This document shows, piece after piece, positions 14,381 through 22,734 of a stretch of 31,840 bases of DNA. The translations under genes and the position numbers were made by a program. The notes beneath the pieces are model-generated. The model saw nothing but the letters and a program-made list of their open reading frames with translations. It was not told the DNA's origin and made no database searches. Every line of letters begins with the position of its first letter. The first letter of the stretch is position 1. The DNA lies in assembly GCA_051155735.1 (NCBI GenBank), contig DAXETX010000185.1:1-31840 (forward strand), written 5' to 3'. Source of the DNA: JASJCP01 sp051155735. Its GTDB lineage: Bacteria; Cyanobacteriota; Cyanobacteriia; Cyanobacteriales; Xenococcaceae.

Positions 14381-14980
14381 ATGGCATACGAGTTACCACC
14401 TCTTCCTTATGACTACAAGGCTTTAGAGCCAGCTATTTCTCAAAATACCTTGGAATTTCATCACGACAAACATCATGCTGCTTATGTTAATAAGTATAAT
14501 GATGCAGTTAAAGGGACAGAACTCGATCGCAAACCCATTGAAGAAGTAATAAAAGCTGTCGCAGGGGATGCTAGTAAGATGGGCATCTTTAATAATGCTG
14601 CTCAAGCCTGGAATCATACTTTTTATTGGCAATGCATGAAACCTGATGGCGGTAGTACTCCGACAGGAGAATTAGCTAAAAAAATTGAGGCTGATTTTGG
14701 CAGTTTTGAGCAATTTGCCGTAGCATTTAAAAATGCTGGTGCAACTCAATTTGGCAGCGGTTGGGCTTGGTTGGTGCTGGATGGTAGCAACCTAAAAGTA
14801 ACTAAAACTGCTAATGCGGATAATCCTTTAACCAGTGGGCAAACTCCTTTATTAACTATGGATGTTTGGGAACACGCTTATTATTTAGATTATCAAAATA
14901 AACGACCTGCTTATATTGATGAGTTTCTTTCTAAGCTGGTCAACTGGGACTTTGTCGCGCAAAATTTGGCTGCTGTTTAA
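14381..14980 (+). CDS. sodB: Iron superoxide dismutase SodB
   Basis: This enzyme dismutates superoxide to O2 and H2O2 in the cytoplasm. The 199-residue protein has metal ligands H27 (LEFHHDKHH), H79 (AQAWNHTFYW), D161 and H165 (DVWEHAYYLDY). The Fe-type hallmarks NNAAQAWNHTFYW and FGSGWAWLV are present, which favours Fe over Mn. The ribosome-binding site AAGAGG precedes ATG 14381 by about 8 bases. A terminator-like hairpin just upstream and a terminator just downstream make it a monocistronic unit with possible leader control. Confidence 0.95.
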   Translation: MAYELPPLPYDYKALEPAISQNTLEFHHDKHHAAYVNKYNDAVKGTELDRKPIEEVIKAVAGDASKMGIFNNAAQAWNHTFYWQCMKPDGGSTPTGELAKKIEADFGSFEQFAVAFKNAGATQFGSGWAWLVLDGSNLKVTKTANADNPLTSGQTPLLTMDVWEHAYYLDYQNKRPAYIDEFLSKLVNWDFVAQNLAAV

Positions 14981-14995
14981 TTACTAGTTTTACTA

Positions 14996-15026
14996 GGTTG
15001 GGTATTAATTTATCCAACCCCTTTTT
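14996..15026 (+). terminator. Rho-independent terminator of sodB
   Basis: GGTTGG (14996-15001) pairs with CCAACC (15014-15019), followed by CTTTTT (15021-15026), 16 bases after the sodB stop. Confidence 0.75.
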
Positions 15027-15052
15027 AATCATTAATCTGGCATTAACTACTC

Positions 15053-15262
15053 ATGATCGAGCCTAACTATCCCCACATTATTCTTTCGTTTCCTTATCGT
15101 GGCTATAGAATCGAAATTGACTGCGATGAAGACAATGGAAAACCTATTTATGCTGCTTGGGTTAATCATGAGCGAGGTTGTGCTGTGGCTGTACCCAAAG
15201 CGATGACCACTAGAGATGCGATCAGAAAGGCTAAAAGCTGGATCGATCAAAAGCTTTGTTAA
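15053..15262 (+). CDS. Small conserved hypothetical protein, 69 aa
   Basis: The family is not recognised. It is a short acidic/basic mixed protein with three likely beta strands (HIILSFPYRGYRIEIDCD, IYAAWVNHE, CAVAVPKAM) followed by one helix (TTRDAIRKAKSWIDQKL). This strand-helix order recalls HicB-like antitoxins, but no toxin gene is adjacent and the likeness is slight. It follows the sodB terminator, so it needs its own promoter. An open frame of almost the same length lies antisense to it; I prefer the plus frame for its balanced, protein-like composition. Its stop is followed directly by a heptad repeat array. Confidence 0.6.
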   Translation: MIEPNYPHIILSFPYRGYRIEIDCDEDNGKPIYAAWVNHERGCAVAVPKAMTTRDAIRKAKSWIDQKLC

Positions 15263-15316
15263 TGATTGATTAGTGGTTAGTGGTTAATGAATGATTACTG
15301 ATTACTGTTATTAGTT
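15261..15316 (+). repeat. Heptanucleotide repeat array between convergent genes
   Basis: Eight heptads in register: AATGATT, GATTAGT, GGTTAGT, GGTTAAT, GAATGAT, TACTGAT, TACTGTT, ATTAGTT. The array fills the 32 bases between the two stop codons and runs into the 3' end of the lipoprotein gene, whose last residues (NNSNQ) it encodes. The units are reverse complements of units in the 17431-17507 array. Confidence 0.75.
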
Positions 15317-15864
15317 GGTTCTGCTGTAGGTAAAGATAAAGGTGTCCCTAAACCACGGTCATAAATTTCAATATCCCATTGTCCTGAACGATTCCCTTCA
15401 AAGACAATAAATCTACCGTTACCACTAATCGAAGGATTACGGACTTCTCCAATAAAATTTTTAGTAATATTTTCGGCTTTAAGGGCGATACGATCATAAA
15501 GAAAAATATCGGTTTTACCAAGTTGTTCGGAAACATATACTAGATAGCGACCATCAGCACTAATATCCCCTTGATATTGCATACTTTGGGGTTGATTGAG
15601 TCCTGGAAGGTTTAACAGACGACCAACTTGGCGATCATAGAGAAAAATACTTTTTTGGGCATTGCGATCGCTAGTAAAAATAAGATAGCGACCATCGTGA
15701 GACAAATTGGGGGCTGTTTCCGCTGCTTTGGTATTGAGGTTAGCTCCTAAATTGGTTGTGGGTGGCGTTACGTAACCAGATTCTCCACAGCTAGTTAAAG
15801 CGATCGCCACTATCAATAATGCTTTTAACTGAGATTTTTGCCAAAATTTACGACACCATCTCAT
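15295..15864 (-). CDS. TolB-like PD40 repeat lipoprotein
   Basis: This 189-residue exported protein has a lipobox LTSC (Cys about 26) after a basic-hydrophobic signal peptide, so it is probably a lipid-anchored periplasmic or outer-membrane protein. Three PD40/WD40-like beta-propeller repeats are visible: LSHDGRYLIFTSDR, ISADGRYLVYVSEQ and ISGNGRFIVFEGNR, each followed by an IFLYDR/IEIYDR strand. Three blades are too few for a closed propeller, so it may oligomerise or bind a partner. Its start overlaps the 3' end of the PedR-like gene by 17 bases, which suggests translational coupling. The C-terminus is encoded by a heptad repeat array. Confidence 0.82.
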   Translation of the reverse strand: MRWCRKFWQKSQLKALLIVAIALTSCGESGYVTPPTTNLGANLNTKAAETAPNLSHDGRYLIFTSDRNAQKSIFLYDRQVGRLLNLPGLNQPQSMQYQGDISADGRYLVYVSEQLGKTDIFLYDRIALKAENITKNFIGEVRNPSISGNGRFIVFEGNRSGQWDIEIYDRGLGTPLSLPTAEPTNNSNQ

Positions 15865-16138
15865 TATTTTCTGAAACTTGGGTTGGAGCGGGTAAAGGAC
15901 AGCAATTTAAGTCATCAATACAAACTTTGCCCCATTGTAAAGCCCAACGCACTAATTCAACTCGATTATCCGCATTAGTTTTTTTCAAAATATTACTAAT
16001 ATGATTATCCACAGTGCGTTTGCTGATGTCTAATTCTTGGGCAATTTTGTGATTACTCAAACCTGCCACTACCAACTCTAGTATTTCTAATTCTCTTGAT
16101 GATAGTAAAGCGGAACTATCTAGCTTATCGTGACCCAT
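15848..16138 (-). CDS. pedR: PedR-like LuxR-type transcriptional regulator
   Basis: A small 96-residue stand-alone LuxR/GerE HTH protein (SSRELEILELVVAGLSNHKI through SKRTVDNHISNILKKT, about 13-54), with no receiver domain. The C-terminal segment RWALQWGKVCIDDLNCCPLP holds Cys73, Cys79 and Cys80. In Synechocystis, PedR (Ssl0564) responds to photosynthetic electron transport through thioredoxin, and a Cys at about position 80 is implicated. The length, HTH and cysteine position fit that assignment. It would bind DNA as a dimer and adjust photosynthesis and stress genes on shifts to high light. It lies immediately upstream of the lipoprotein gene, overlapping it by 17 bases. Confidence 0.82.
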   Translation of the reverse strand: MGHDKLDSSALLSSRELEILELVVAGLSNHKIAQELDISKRTVDNHISNILKKTNADNRVELVRWALQWGKVCIDDLNCCPLPAPTQVSENNEMVS

Positions 16139-16358
16139 AAGTATTTTATCCCTTGGTATATGTACTTAGATTACCTTATTGTAAAAGGTAGCATTCAAAA
16201 AAAATCGAGCGCGATCAAGTCTATAGGTATTTGATTTGAGAGCAATAAACTGGGCTTTAAACCTGATACTGCAAGACTTTTCTTTTGGTAGTCTAAAAAA
16301 AAGCTCCTTTTGGTCAACGAGAATTTTCTATTTAATAGCTTCGGATTTTTTTAAGAGA

Positions 16359-17429
16359 TTAGGGGTTTCGGCGGTGCAGAATTTGCTCAAACCAAGCAAT
16401 AAAGCGATCGCCTAAAGCGGTTAGGGAATATGCTGTTGCTGCTTGCTGACGGCATTGCTTACGGTCGATTAAATCAATTTGGTTGATTGCGGTGATTAGT
16501 CCTTCAATGCTGTCTGGCTCAACCAAAAACCCTGTTACACCATCTTGGACTATTTCGGCTGGACCACCACGACGATAGGCAATTACGGGAACACCACAAG
16601 CTAATGCTTCTATTGCTACGTTACCAAAAGCTTCGAGCCAACGCGGGGTCATTAACAAAGCGCGACACTGACCTAATTCTTGTTGTAAGGCTTGAGTCGC
16701 TAGAAATCCGCGATATTCTATGGGAGCTTCAGGAAAATCTTGTTGTATTTGCTGCCAATAAGCTGTGTCTTGAATTTTACCGTAAATTTTGAGTGGTGTA
16801 CCTGTAGTGGCGACTGCTGCTACGGCATCTTCTAGGGCTTTTTCTGGGGCAATACGTCCTAACCAAGCGAGAGATTTTCCTGGATGAGGGACAAATTGGT
16901 AGAGTGATAAATCTATGGCACTACCAAGAATAGTACAAGTATCCGCAAAGGGAAAAGTAGCTGCTTGCGATTTGGTATAAACTCCGATAGTTTGAGGATA
17001 ATTGGTCGCTACTTGAGTCATGATTCGATCTAAAGCTACTGTCATCGAACCCATACTAATAAAATGAGCGATGGGACAATCCAAAAAAGGCGTGAGATAG
17101 AAAGGTAGCCAGTCAAAGGCAAAATTAACGATTAAGTCATATTGCTGTTGTACTTGGCGGACATATTCGAGCATCTTGGCTAAGACGGAGTTAGGCGGGA
17201 GAACAATGGGTGTATCTCTTCCTTGAGTTTGCACTGCTACTTGTAAGTTACCTGCAATTTCTTGTACTCGAATCTGAGGTAAAACTGAGCCTAGTGGTGC
17301 AACGACTGTGATCTGGTAGCCTCGTTGTTGTAATTCTTGTGCGAGATTTTGGATAGTTAGTTCGACACCTCCTCCTTGTCCTGTACCTAATGCACCAACA
17401 GGAGTGGAGATGAACAATAATTTCAGCAT
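16359..17429 (-). CDS. GT4-type glycosyltransferase (GT-B fold)
   Basis: This 356-residue protein transfers a sugar from a nucleotide-sugar to an unknown acceptor. The N-terminal Rossmann half has GTGQGGGVELTIQNLAQEL (about 16-34). The C-terminal donor-binding half has LAWLGRIAPEKALEDAV (about 193-209) and the family motif EALACGVPVIAYRRGGPAEI (about 271-290), then GVTGFLVEPD. No signal peptide or membrane helix is visible. It starts two bases before a heptad array that separates it from the TPR/HEAT gene on the same strand, so the array probably lies within a shared transcript. A 220-base gap to pedR holds no clear terminator. The product may be an exopolysaccharide, glycolipid or protein glycan; neighbours do not decide. 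Confidence 0.9.
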   Translation of the reverse strand: MLKLLFISTPVGALGTGQGGGVELTIQNLAQELQQRGYQITVVAPLGSVLPQIRVQEIAGNLQVAVQTQGRDTPIVLPPNSVLAKMLEYVRQVQQQYDLIVNFAFDWLPFYLTPFLDCPIAHFISMGSMTVALDRIMTQVATNYPQTIGVYTKSQAATFPFADTCTILGSAIDLSLYQFVPHPGKSLAWLGRIAPEKALEDAVAAVATTGTPLKIYGKIQDTAYWQQIQQDFPEAPIEYRGFLATQALQQELGQCRALLMTPRWLEAFGNVAIEALACGVPVIAYRRGGPAEIVQDGVTGFLVEPDSIEGLITAINQIDLIDRKQCRQQAATAYSLTALGDRFIAWFEQILHRRNP

Positions 17430-17430
17430 T

Positions 17431-17507
17431 AGTAATCAGTAATCAGTTATTAAGTAACAAGTAGTAAGTAGCAGGTATCAACTACTAACCACTAACCATC
17501 AACCATT
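17431..17507 (+). repeat. Heptanucleotide (STRR-like) repeat array
   Basis: Eleven heptads in perfect register: AGTAATC, AGTAATC, AGTTATT, AAGTAAC, AAGTAGT, AAGTAGC, AGGTATC, AACTACT, AACCACT, AACCATC, AACCATT. They fill the whole interval between the glycosyltransferase start and the TPR/HEAT stop codon, which lies in the last units. The units drift gradually from AGTAATC to AACCATY, as expected of unequal replication slippage. Confidence 0.85.
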
Positions 17508-18810
17508 AATTAGAAACATCTTGATTATTTTCGGAGCGATTGGAGTTTTGCCAAAGTGGTACTGTTGGTAGTTGATTGAGTTGTTTTAATGCCCACTGTG
17601 CTGTTTTTTGCACTTCTTCATCGGAGTCTTCGACTACTTGGGATAAGCGTTTGGTAACTTGGTTCATTAGTTCATAAACTCTAGTTAAATCCCGAATCGC
17701 ATTTTGTTTAACATGAGGATTATCATCATCTAGAGACACCATTAGGGCTTTATTCATTGGTTTGAGGGTGCGACTGGCAATTTGAGTCATCGCTTCTAAA
17801 ATCAAGCCTCTTTCTTGAGAGTCAACTTTAATCATTAACTCTACTAGGGGTTGCATAGCTCTGGAATCACCTCTTTGGGCTAATTCCCAAATAGTTTTTT
17901 GGCGAATACGGCGATCGCTTTTTTCTAGCTCGGCAATTAACTCAGGAACAATATCTAATTTAAAAGTCTGGCTATTAGTAGCGACAATTTCACTACTGTC
18001 ATTAGCTTCTGTCTTGGGTGAAGCTAAGTTTTTTGGTGCTGGTTGCCCTACTTCTTGTGGCGAATTAACTGAAGTTTTAGGAGCATCAGCAAAGATTATC
18101 GTCTGATTAGCTGGAGTTTCTGAGGGTTTTGGCGAGACAGTTGGCTCTGATCTGACGACAGTATCGGTAGAATTGAGAAAATTTTCAGCTTTTTGCGCTT
18201 CTGTGACTGGTTCTACTTCAATATGATGAGTTTTGCGAAACAGAAAAAATAATAAAATGGCGGAGATTCCTGCTGTTCCTGCGATCGCCATCAGCAGCCA
18301 CAACACGTTGAAACCCTCCCCTGTTTGATTATTATCGGGTTCTGGCTCAGTTACTGCTAAATATTGAGAAATATTGTTGACAGCTTTTTGGGCATAAAAT
18401 GAATTGGGTTTAATTTCTAAGGCTTGTTGAAAGTGTTTTAGGGCAACCTGGTAGTTTCGGCTTAAATCTGCTTGATAACCAGCTTGCATATAGCGATCAA
18501 AACTATACGAGGTAATATTTCTGACAGCTTTATTTGCCCAAGAATCATTGGGGCGTAGAGTCAAAGCTTGGCGGAAATACTCAAGAGCAGTGCGATAATC
18601 TCTTTCTTGGTCTGCTGCATAGCCAGCTTGCATTAGAGCATCGTAACTTAATTTGACTGTTTCTAAGGCATCGAATGCTTGAGAGCTACTATTTTGAGCC
18701 ACAATAAAATTTGTCGGCTTCGGAATTAAAGCTTTAGCTGTGCCAAAAGCATTAAAACCACAACAAGTTACGCCAAAAGCTATAAGAAAAGATAAACGAC
18801 GCTTAATCAT
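17506..18810 (-). CDS. TPR and HEAT-repeat membrane protein
   Basis: The 434-residue protein has an N-terminal signal or anchor segment (MIKRRLSFLIAFGVTCC), then two TPR-like repeats (AGYAADQERDYRTALEYFRQ and AGYQADLSRNYQVALKHFQQ, about 60-130). A membrane helix follows (WLLMAIAGTAGISAILLFFL, about 172-191), then a Ser/Pro/Thr-rich linker and a C-terminal run of HEAT-like repeats (about 290-420; IWELAQRGDSRAMQPLVELM, KQNAIRDLTRVYELM). The TPRs would be outside and the HEAT repeats in the cytoplasm, as a scaffold across the membrane. I chose ATG 18810; the longer frame begins at TTG 18849 and gives a Cys/His-rich stretch that spoils the signal. The partner is unknown. Confidence 0.82.
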   Translation of the reverse strand: MIKRRLSFLIAFGVTCCGFNAFGTAKALIPKPTNFIVAQNSSSQAFDALETVKLSYDALMQAGYAADQERDYRTALEYFRQALTLRPNDSWANKAVRNITSYSFDRYMQAGYQADLSRNYQVALKHFQQALEIKPNSFYAQKAVNNISQYLAVTEPEPDNNQTGEGFNVLWLLMAIAGTAGISAILLFFLFRKTHHIEVEPVTEAQKAENFLNSTDTVVRSEPTVSPKPSETPANQTIIFADAPKTSVNSPQEVGQPAPKNLASPKTEANDSSEIVATNSQTFKLDIVPELIAELEKSDRRIRQKTIWELAQRGDSRAMQPLVELMIKVDSQERGLILEAMTQIASRTLKPMNKALMVSLDDDNPHVKQNAIRDLTRVYELMNQVTKRLSQVVEDSDEEVQKTAQWALKQLNQLPTVPLWQNSNRSENNQDVSN

Positions 18811-18995
18811 AATATGGCACAAATGACGCTTACGACAAAATAAGCACAATCAACTGGTTTAACCCTAGAGTTAAAGTGTCTAAATACTAGCATTTGTTAG
18901 GTAATTATTCTGTTAACTTTGAGCGATAATCTTATGGCTATTTTTAATCAATACTAACCTCAATACATCATAAATTAAGCTGTATTCTAGATTTT

Positions 18996-20654
18996 ATGAA
19001 AATTTCTCTTGATCCGGTTTTACAAAGTTTTTTCTGGAATGGGTGGACGATTACCATTTTGGCGATCGCCCTAATTATTGCGACCCCAGTTATTTTTGTT
19101 TTTAGCAGTGTCTTTACTGATGCAGGAGCAATCTGGCAACATCTATTAGAGACTGTATTAATTGACTATATTACGAATTCCCTTTTGCTCATGGTAGGAG
19201 TGGGAATCGGAGTTTTAATAATTGGGGTCGGGACAGCTTGGCTGGTGACAATGTGTAATTTTGGCGGTAGTAGTTGGTTAGAGTGGTTATTGCTCTTACC
19301 TTTAGCTGCACCCGCTTATTTGCTTGCTTATGCTTATACTAATTTATTAGATTATTTTGGCGCGGTACAAACTACCCTACGGAGCATTTTTGGTTGGACT
19401 AGTGTCCAAGACTATTGGTTTCCGAATATTCGTTCTCTTTGGGGAGCGATGGTCATGCTCATTTTAGTGTTGTATCCCTATGTTTATTTACTAGCAAGAG
19501 TCGCTTTTTTAGAGCAGTCGGTCTGTACGATGGAGGCGAGTCGCTCTTTGGGTTGTAATCCTTGGCGGAGTTTTTTCACTATTGCCTTACCTTTAGCTAG
19601 ACCTTCTATTATGGCGGGTTTGGCTTTAGCCCTAATGGAAACTTTAAATGATTTTGGCACAGTCGAATATTTCGGCGTGACAACCTTTACCACTGGAATT
19701 TACCGTACTTGGTTAGGCATGGGCGAAAGAGCAGCAGCAGCCCAATTAGCTGCTTTTTTGATGTTGTTTGTCTTGGCTTTGATTGTTTTAGAAAGATTAT
19801 CGCGCCGACAAGCCAAATATTATCAGACTGCTGCTTCGGGGCAAAAACTGCCTAAATATGAACTGGGTTGGGGACGAGGAATTTTCGCAGCCTTAGCTTG
19901 TCTGATTCCTGTAATGTTTGGGTTTATCATTCCTGGGGGTTATCTGTTACAGATGACGCTCTATAATCTCGATCAAACTTTTACTGCTGATTTTTGGAGT
20001 TTGGCACAACATAGTTTTATTTTAGCGATTGCCACTGCTGCGATCGCGGTAATTATGGCTTTGGTTATGGCTTATGGACAAAGACTCCAACCAAATTGGC
20101 TGGTACGTACTGCTGTTAGAATTGCTGCTATGGGTTATGCAATTCCAGGCTCAGTAATTGCGGTAGGAATTTTGATTCCTTTGGGTAATTTTGATAATAG
20201 TCTTGATAGTTGGATGCGGGCTAATTTTGGCATATCTACAGGTTTGTTGATTTCGGGAACAGTATTTAGTTTGATTTTTGCCTATCTGGTCAGATTTTTA
20301 GCTGTCGCTTTTAGTTCTGTAGAATCGAGCTTAAACAAAATTACTCCCAGTCTCGATGATGCTTCTCGGAGTCTTGGTTATACGGCTACGCCAACTTTGG
20401 TTAAAGTTCACGCCCCTTTGATGGCGGGAGGGTTATTAACTTCGGCGATGTTGGTTTTTGTGGATGTGATGAAAGAATTACCTGCAACTTTAGTGATTCG
20501 CCCTTTTAATTTCGATACTTTAGCAATTCGCGTTTATCAATATGCTTCTGACGAAAGACTGATTGAAGCTGCTGCACCAGCCTTAGCAATCGTTATCGTG
20601 GGGATTATTCCTGTTATTTTATTAACATGGAGAATTACTCATTCTCGTAGCTGA
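18996..20654 (+). CDS. futB: Ferric iron ABC transporter permease (FutB/SfuB type)
   Basis: A 552-residue fused permease with two ABC-permease modules and about 12 membrane helices. Each module ends with an EAA loop that contacts the ATPase: EASRSLGCNPW (about 180-190) and DASRSLGYTATP (about 450). FutB-type permeases import Fe3+ delivered by FutA, using the FutC ATPase; neither gene is in this window. The gene is preceded by a 185-base divergent region with the TPR/HEAT gene, which holds a TTTAAC/GTTAAA inverted repeat (18858-18875) but no clear Fur box. It is followed after 112 bases by the ATP-grasp gene. The substrate (iron against thiamine or another cation) is assigned by family likeness. 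Confidence 0.88.
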   Translation: MKISLDPVLQSFFWNGWTITILAIALIIATPVIFVFSSVFTDAGAIWQHLLETVLIDYITNSLLLMVGVGIGVLIIGVGTAWLVTMCNFGGSSWLEWLLLLPLAAPAYLLAYAYTNLLDYFGAVQTTLRSIFGWTSVQDYWFPNIRSLWGAMVMLILVLYPYVYLLARVAFLEQSVCTMEASRSLGCNPWRSFFTIALPLARPSIMAGLALALMETLNDFGTVEYFGVTTFTTGIYRTWLGMGERAAAAQLAAFLMLFVLALIVLERLSRRQAKYYQTAASGQKLPKYELGWGRGIFAALACLIPVMFGFIIPGGYLLQMTLYNLDQTFTADFWSLAQHSFILAIATAAIAVIMALVMAYGQRLQPNWLVRTAVRIAAMGYAIPGSVIAVGILIPLGNFDNSLDSWMRANFGISTGLLISGTVFSLIFAYLVRFLAVAFSSVESSLNKITPSLDDASRSLGYTATPTLVKVHAPLMAGGLLTSAMLVFVDVMKELPATLVIRPFNFDTLAIRVYQYASDERLIEAAAPALAIVIVGIIPVILLTWRITHSRS

Positions 20655-20766
20655 GAGTTGGGATGGGCGCTCAAAAATCAATAATTGTGAATTGGGTAAC
20701 TAATTTTGTTTGGGTAGGTAGTAGAGTTTTTGATTTTAGTGATCAAGGTTAAATGGTAGATGAGCA

Positions 20767-22326
20767 ATGCAAGAAGTAGTTCCTAGATTTCGCGAATTAC
20801 AAGGGCAATTACGCGATCGCTGGCAAAACGTGACTCTGTCCGATCAAGATAATTGTGATATTTTGGTGATTCCTTCTTTTAGTATCGATCCGCAATTAGG
20901 CAAAAAAATTCCAGGATTTTTACACTACGAAGAAAGATTACTGTTTTCCTTAATCCGTTTGCGTAATCCCCACACTAGAGTCATTTACGTTACCGCTTTA
21001 CCTTTGTGTCCGATTATTATCGACTACTATTTACAGCTACTACCAGGTATTCCTTTTTCTCATGCACGGGAGCGTTTATTACAAATTAGTCTGTATGATG
21101 CTTCTTTTAAACCTTTAACTCAGAAAATTTTAGAACGTCCCCGTTTGGTTGCCAAAATTCGCCGGGCTTTAAGACGCGATCGCTCTTATATGGTATGTTA
21201 TAACTCGACTAATTGGGAAAGAGAACTCTCGGTTAAGTTAGATATTCCTTTACTCGCAGCTTCGCCAGAGGTGTTGTACTGGGGTTCTAAAAGTGGGAGT
21301 CGCGAAATTTTTGCTGAATGTCAAATTCCTCATCCTGATGGCAGTAATAATGTAACTAGTACTGAGGAGTTATTAAAGGAGATCGCCAATCTCTGGACAA
21401 GACAACCCCAGTTACGCAAGATGGTAATTAAACTTAATGAAGGTTTTTCGGGGGAAGGTAACGCGATTTTAAATCTAACTCCGATTAAAAACTATGCGCC
21501 CCATTTGTGCGATCGCCATGAAACTTTAACAGCGTTAAACAAACAGCTTGAGAACTTGAGTTTTCAAGCAGAAGCAGAAACCTGGGCGAATTTTTCCCTT
21601 CGTATCCCTGAACTAGGCGCAATTGTCGAGGCTTTTATCGAAGGAGAAGTCAAACTTTCTCCTAGTGTTCAAGGCTATATCAGACCTTCAGGTGAAGTTA
21701 GCATTCTTTCGACTCACGATCAAATACTAGGCGGTGCAGATAATCAAATCTATTTAGGTTGTTGTTTTCCTGCTGATGCTGGCTATCGCTTACAATTGCA
21801 AGAACTCGGCTTAAAAGTCGGACAAGCTTTAGCTGCTAAAGGGGCGATTGAAAGTTATGGTGTAGATTTTTTGGCAATACAGAACTCTAAAAGTAAAGAG
21901 TGGGAATTACAAGCGATCGAGATTAACTTGCGTAAAGGTGGCACAACTCATCCTTTTATGACCCTCAAGCTCTTAACCAATGGCAATTACGATTATGCTA
22001 CGGGGTTATTTTTTACGCAGCAACACCAACCAAAACACTATATTGCCTCGGATAATTTGCAAAAAAATGCCTATCGGGGATTATTGCCCTATGACTTAAT
22101 GGATATTGTCGCTCAAGCTAGACTTCACTTTGATAGTAGTACTCGTACTGGTAATGTTTTTCATTTGATGGGAGCTTTATCAGAATTTGGTAAATTGGGG
22201 GTTACTAGTATTGGTGATTCGAGAGAAGAAGCTCAAGCAATCTACGAACAGGTTGAACAAGTTTTAGATTTTGAGACTCAAATGTCCCATAATCGCGCCT
22301 CCAGTTTACCAATCAATTGGATTTAG
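20767..22326 (+). CDS. ATP-grasp peptide ligase, PGM1-related
   Basis: This 519-residue protein resembles the PGM1-related carboxylate-amine ligases. The N-terminal part has PSFSIDPQLGKKIPGFLHYEE (quoted in two parts: PSFSIDPQLGK and KIPGFLHYEE), RVIYVTALPLCPIIIDYYL, and a central ATP-grasp domain with MVIKLNEGFSGEGNAIL (nucleotide-binding loop). Metal-binding acidic residues lie in LQAIEINLRKGGTTHPF. PGM1 itself joins a nonproteinogenic N-terminal residue to peptides in pheganomycin biosynthesis; cyanobacterial relatives are common and uncharacterised. No precursor-peptide gene is evident beside it. Its stop directly abuts the stop of the convergent small secreted-protein gene. Family is fairly sure, substrate unknown. 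Confidence 0.82.
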   Translation: MQEVVPRFRELQGQLRDRWQNVTLSDQDNCDILVIPSFSIDPQLGKKIPGFLHYEERLLFSLIRLRNPHTRVIYVTALPLCPIIIDYYLQLLPGIPFSHARERLLQISLYDASFKPLTQKILERPRLVAKIRRALRRDRSYMVCYNSTNWERELSVKLDIPLLAASPEVLYWGSKSGSREIFAECQIPHPDGSNNVTSTEELLKEIANLWTRQPQLRKMVIKLNEGFSGEGNAILNLTPIKNYAPHLCDRHETLTALNKQLENLSFQAEAETWANFSLRIPELGAIVEAFIEGEVKLSPSVQGYIRPSGEVSILSTHDQILGGADNQIYLGCCFPADAGYRLQLQELGLKVGQALAAKGAIESYGVDFLAIQNSKSKEWELQAIEINLRKGGTTHPFMTLKLLTNGNYDYATGLFFTQQHQPKHYIASDNLQKNAYRGLLPYDLMDIVAQARLHFDSSTRTGNVFHLMGALSEFGKLGVTSIGDSREEAQAIYEQVEQVLDFETQMSHNRASSLPINWI

Positions 22327-22668
22327 CTAATTGTGACAGGTGGTTATGGTGCTAACACTGCGAGATTGAGCAACAGTCGTACCTGAGATGTTGGTGCTGC
22401 TACTTTGGTGAGTTCGATGGGATTGTTGACATGACACCTCACTAGGGATTGTGATTTCCCGTTTGGGAATCAAGATCCGCCAGTTGAATAGACGACGCAA
22501 TGAAGGACGATTACTCTCAGAAAGTTCCCTTGGTAGCGGACTAGAAACTGCGGTTTGAGAAACTTGAGGCTTATTTGTTGGTATTTCCGCCTTACTAGTG
22601 TTAACGAGCGTGACAATGGCGATCGCTACTGTCAAAATAGCAGCTTGTGAAAACAGCTTAATTGCCAT
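22327..22668 (-). CDS. Small secreted hypothetical protein, 113 aa
   Basis: The family is not recognised. A signal peptide is clear (MAIKLFSQAAILTVAIAIV through NTSKA, cleavage before EIPTN). The mature part is polar and Ser/Thr/Arg-rich, with two cysteines near the C-terminus (SCQQSH and TTCHN) that could form a disulphide. ATG 22668 is preferred over the longer frame because GAGG lies 5-8 bases upstream and the signal peptide starts there. It is divergent from the FecR-domain gene across 66 bases and convergent, without any gap, with the ATP-grasp gene. Confidence 0.65.
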   Translation of the reverse strand: MAIKLFSQAAILTVAIAIVTLVNTSKAEIPTNKPQVSQTAVSSPLPRELSESNRPSLRRLFNWRILIPKREITIPSEVSCQQSHRTHQSSSTNISGTTVAQSRSVSTITTCHN

Positions 22669-22734
22669 AATTACCTCAGTTGTGGAAAATAATTGTTTGT
22701 TGATAAGTTTAAATACGTCTGCCAATCTTTATTT

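Noticed and set aside
15047..15250. Open frame antisense to the 69-residue gene
   Set aside because: Similar length but Ser/Ile/Asn-rich and without a ribosome-binding site; the plus frame is more protein-like.
16139..16358. Gap between the glycosyltransferase and pedR, with AGACT/AGTCT arms next to an A-run
   Set aside because: On the transcribed minus strand the T-run precedes the stem, so it cannot be an intrinsic terminator; nothing else is clear.
18858..18875. TTTAAC/GTTAAA inverted repeat upstream of futB as a Fur box
   Set aside because: It does not fit the GATAATGATAATCATTATC-type consensus; no iron-box claim is justified.
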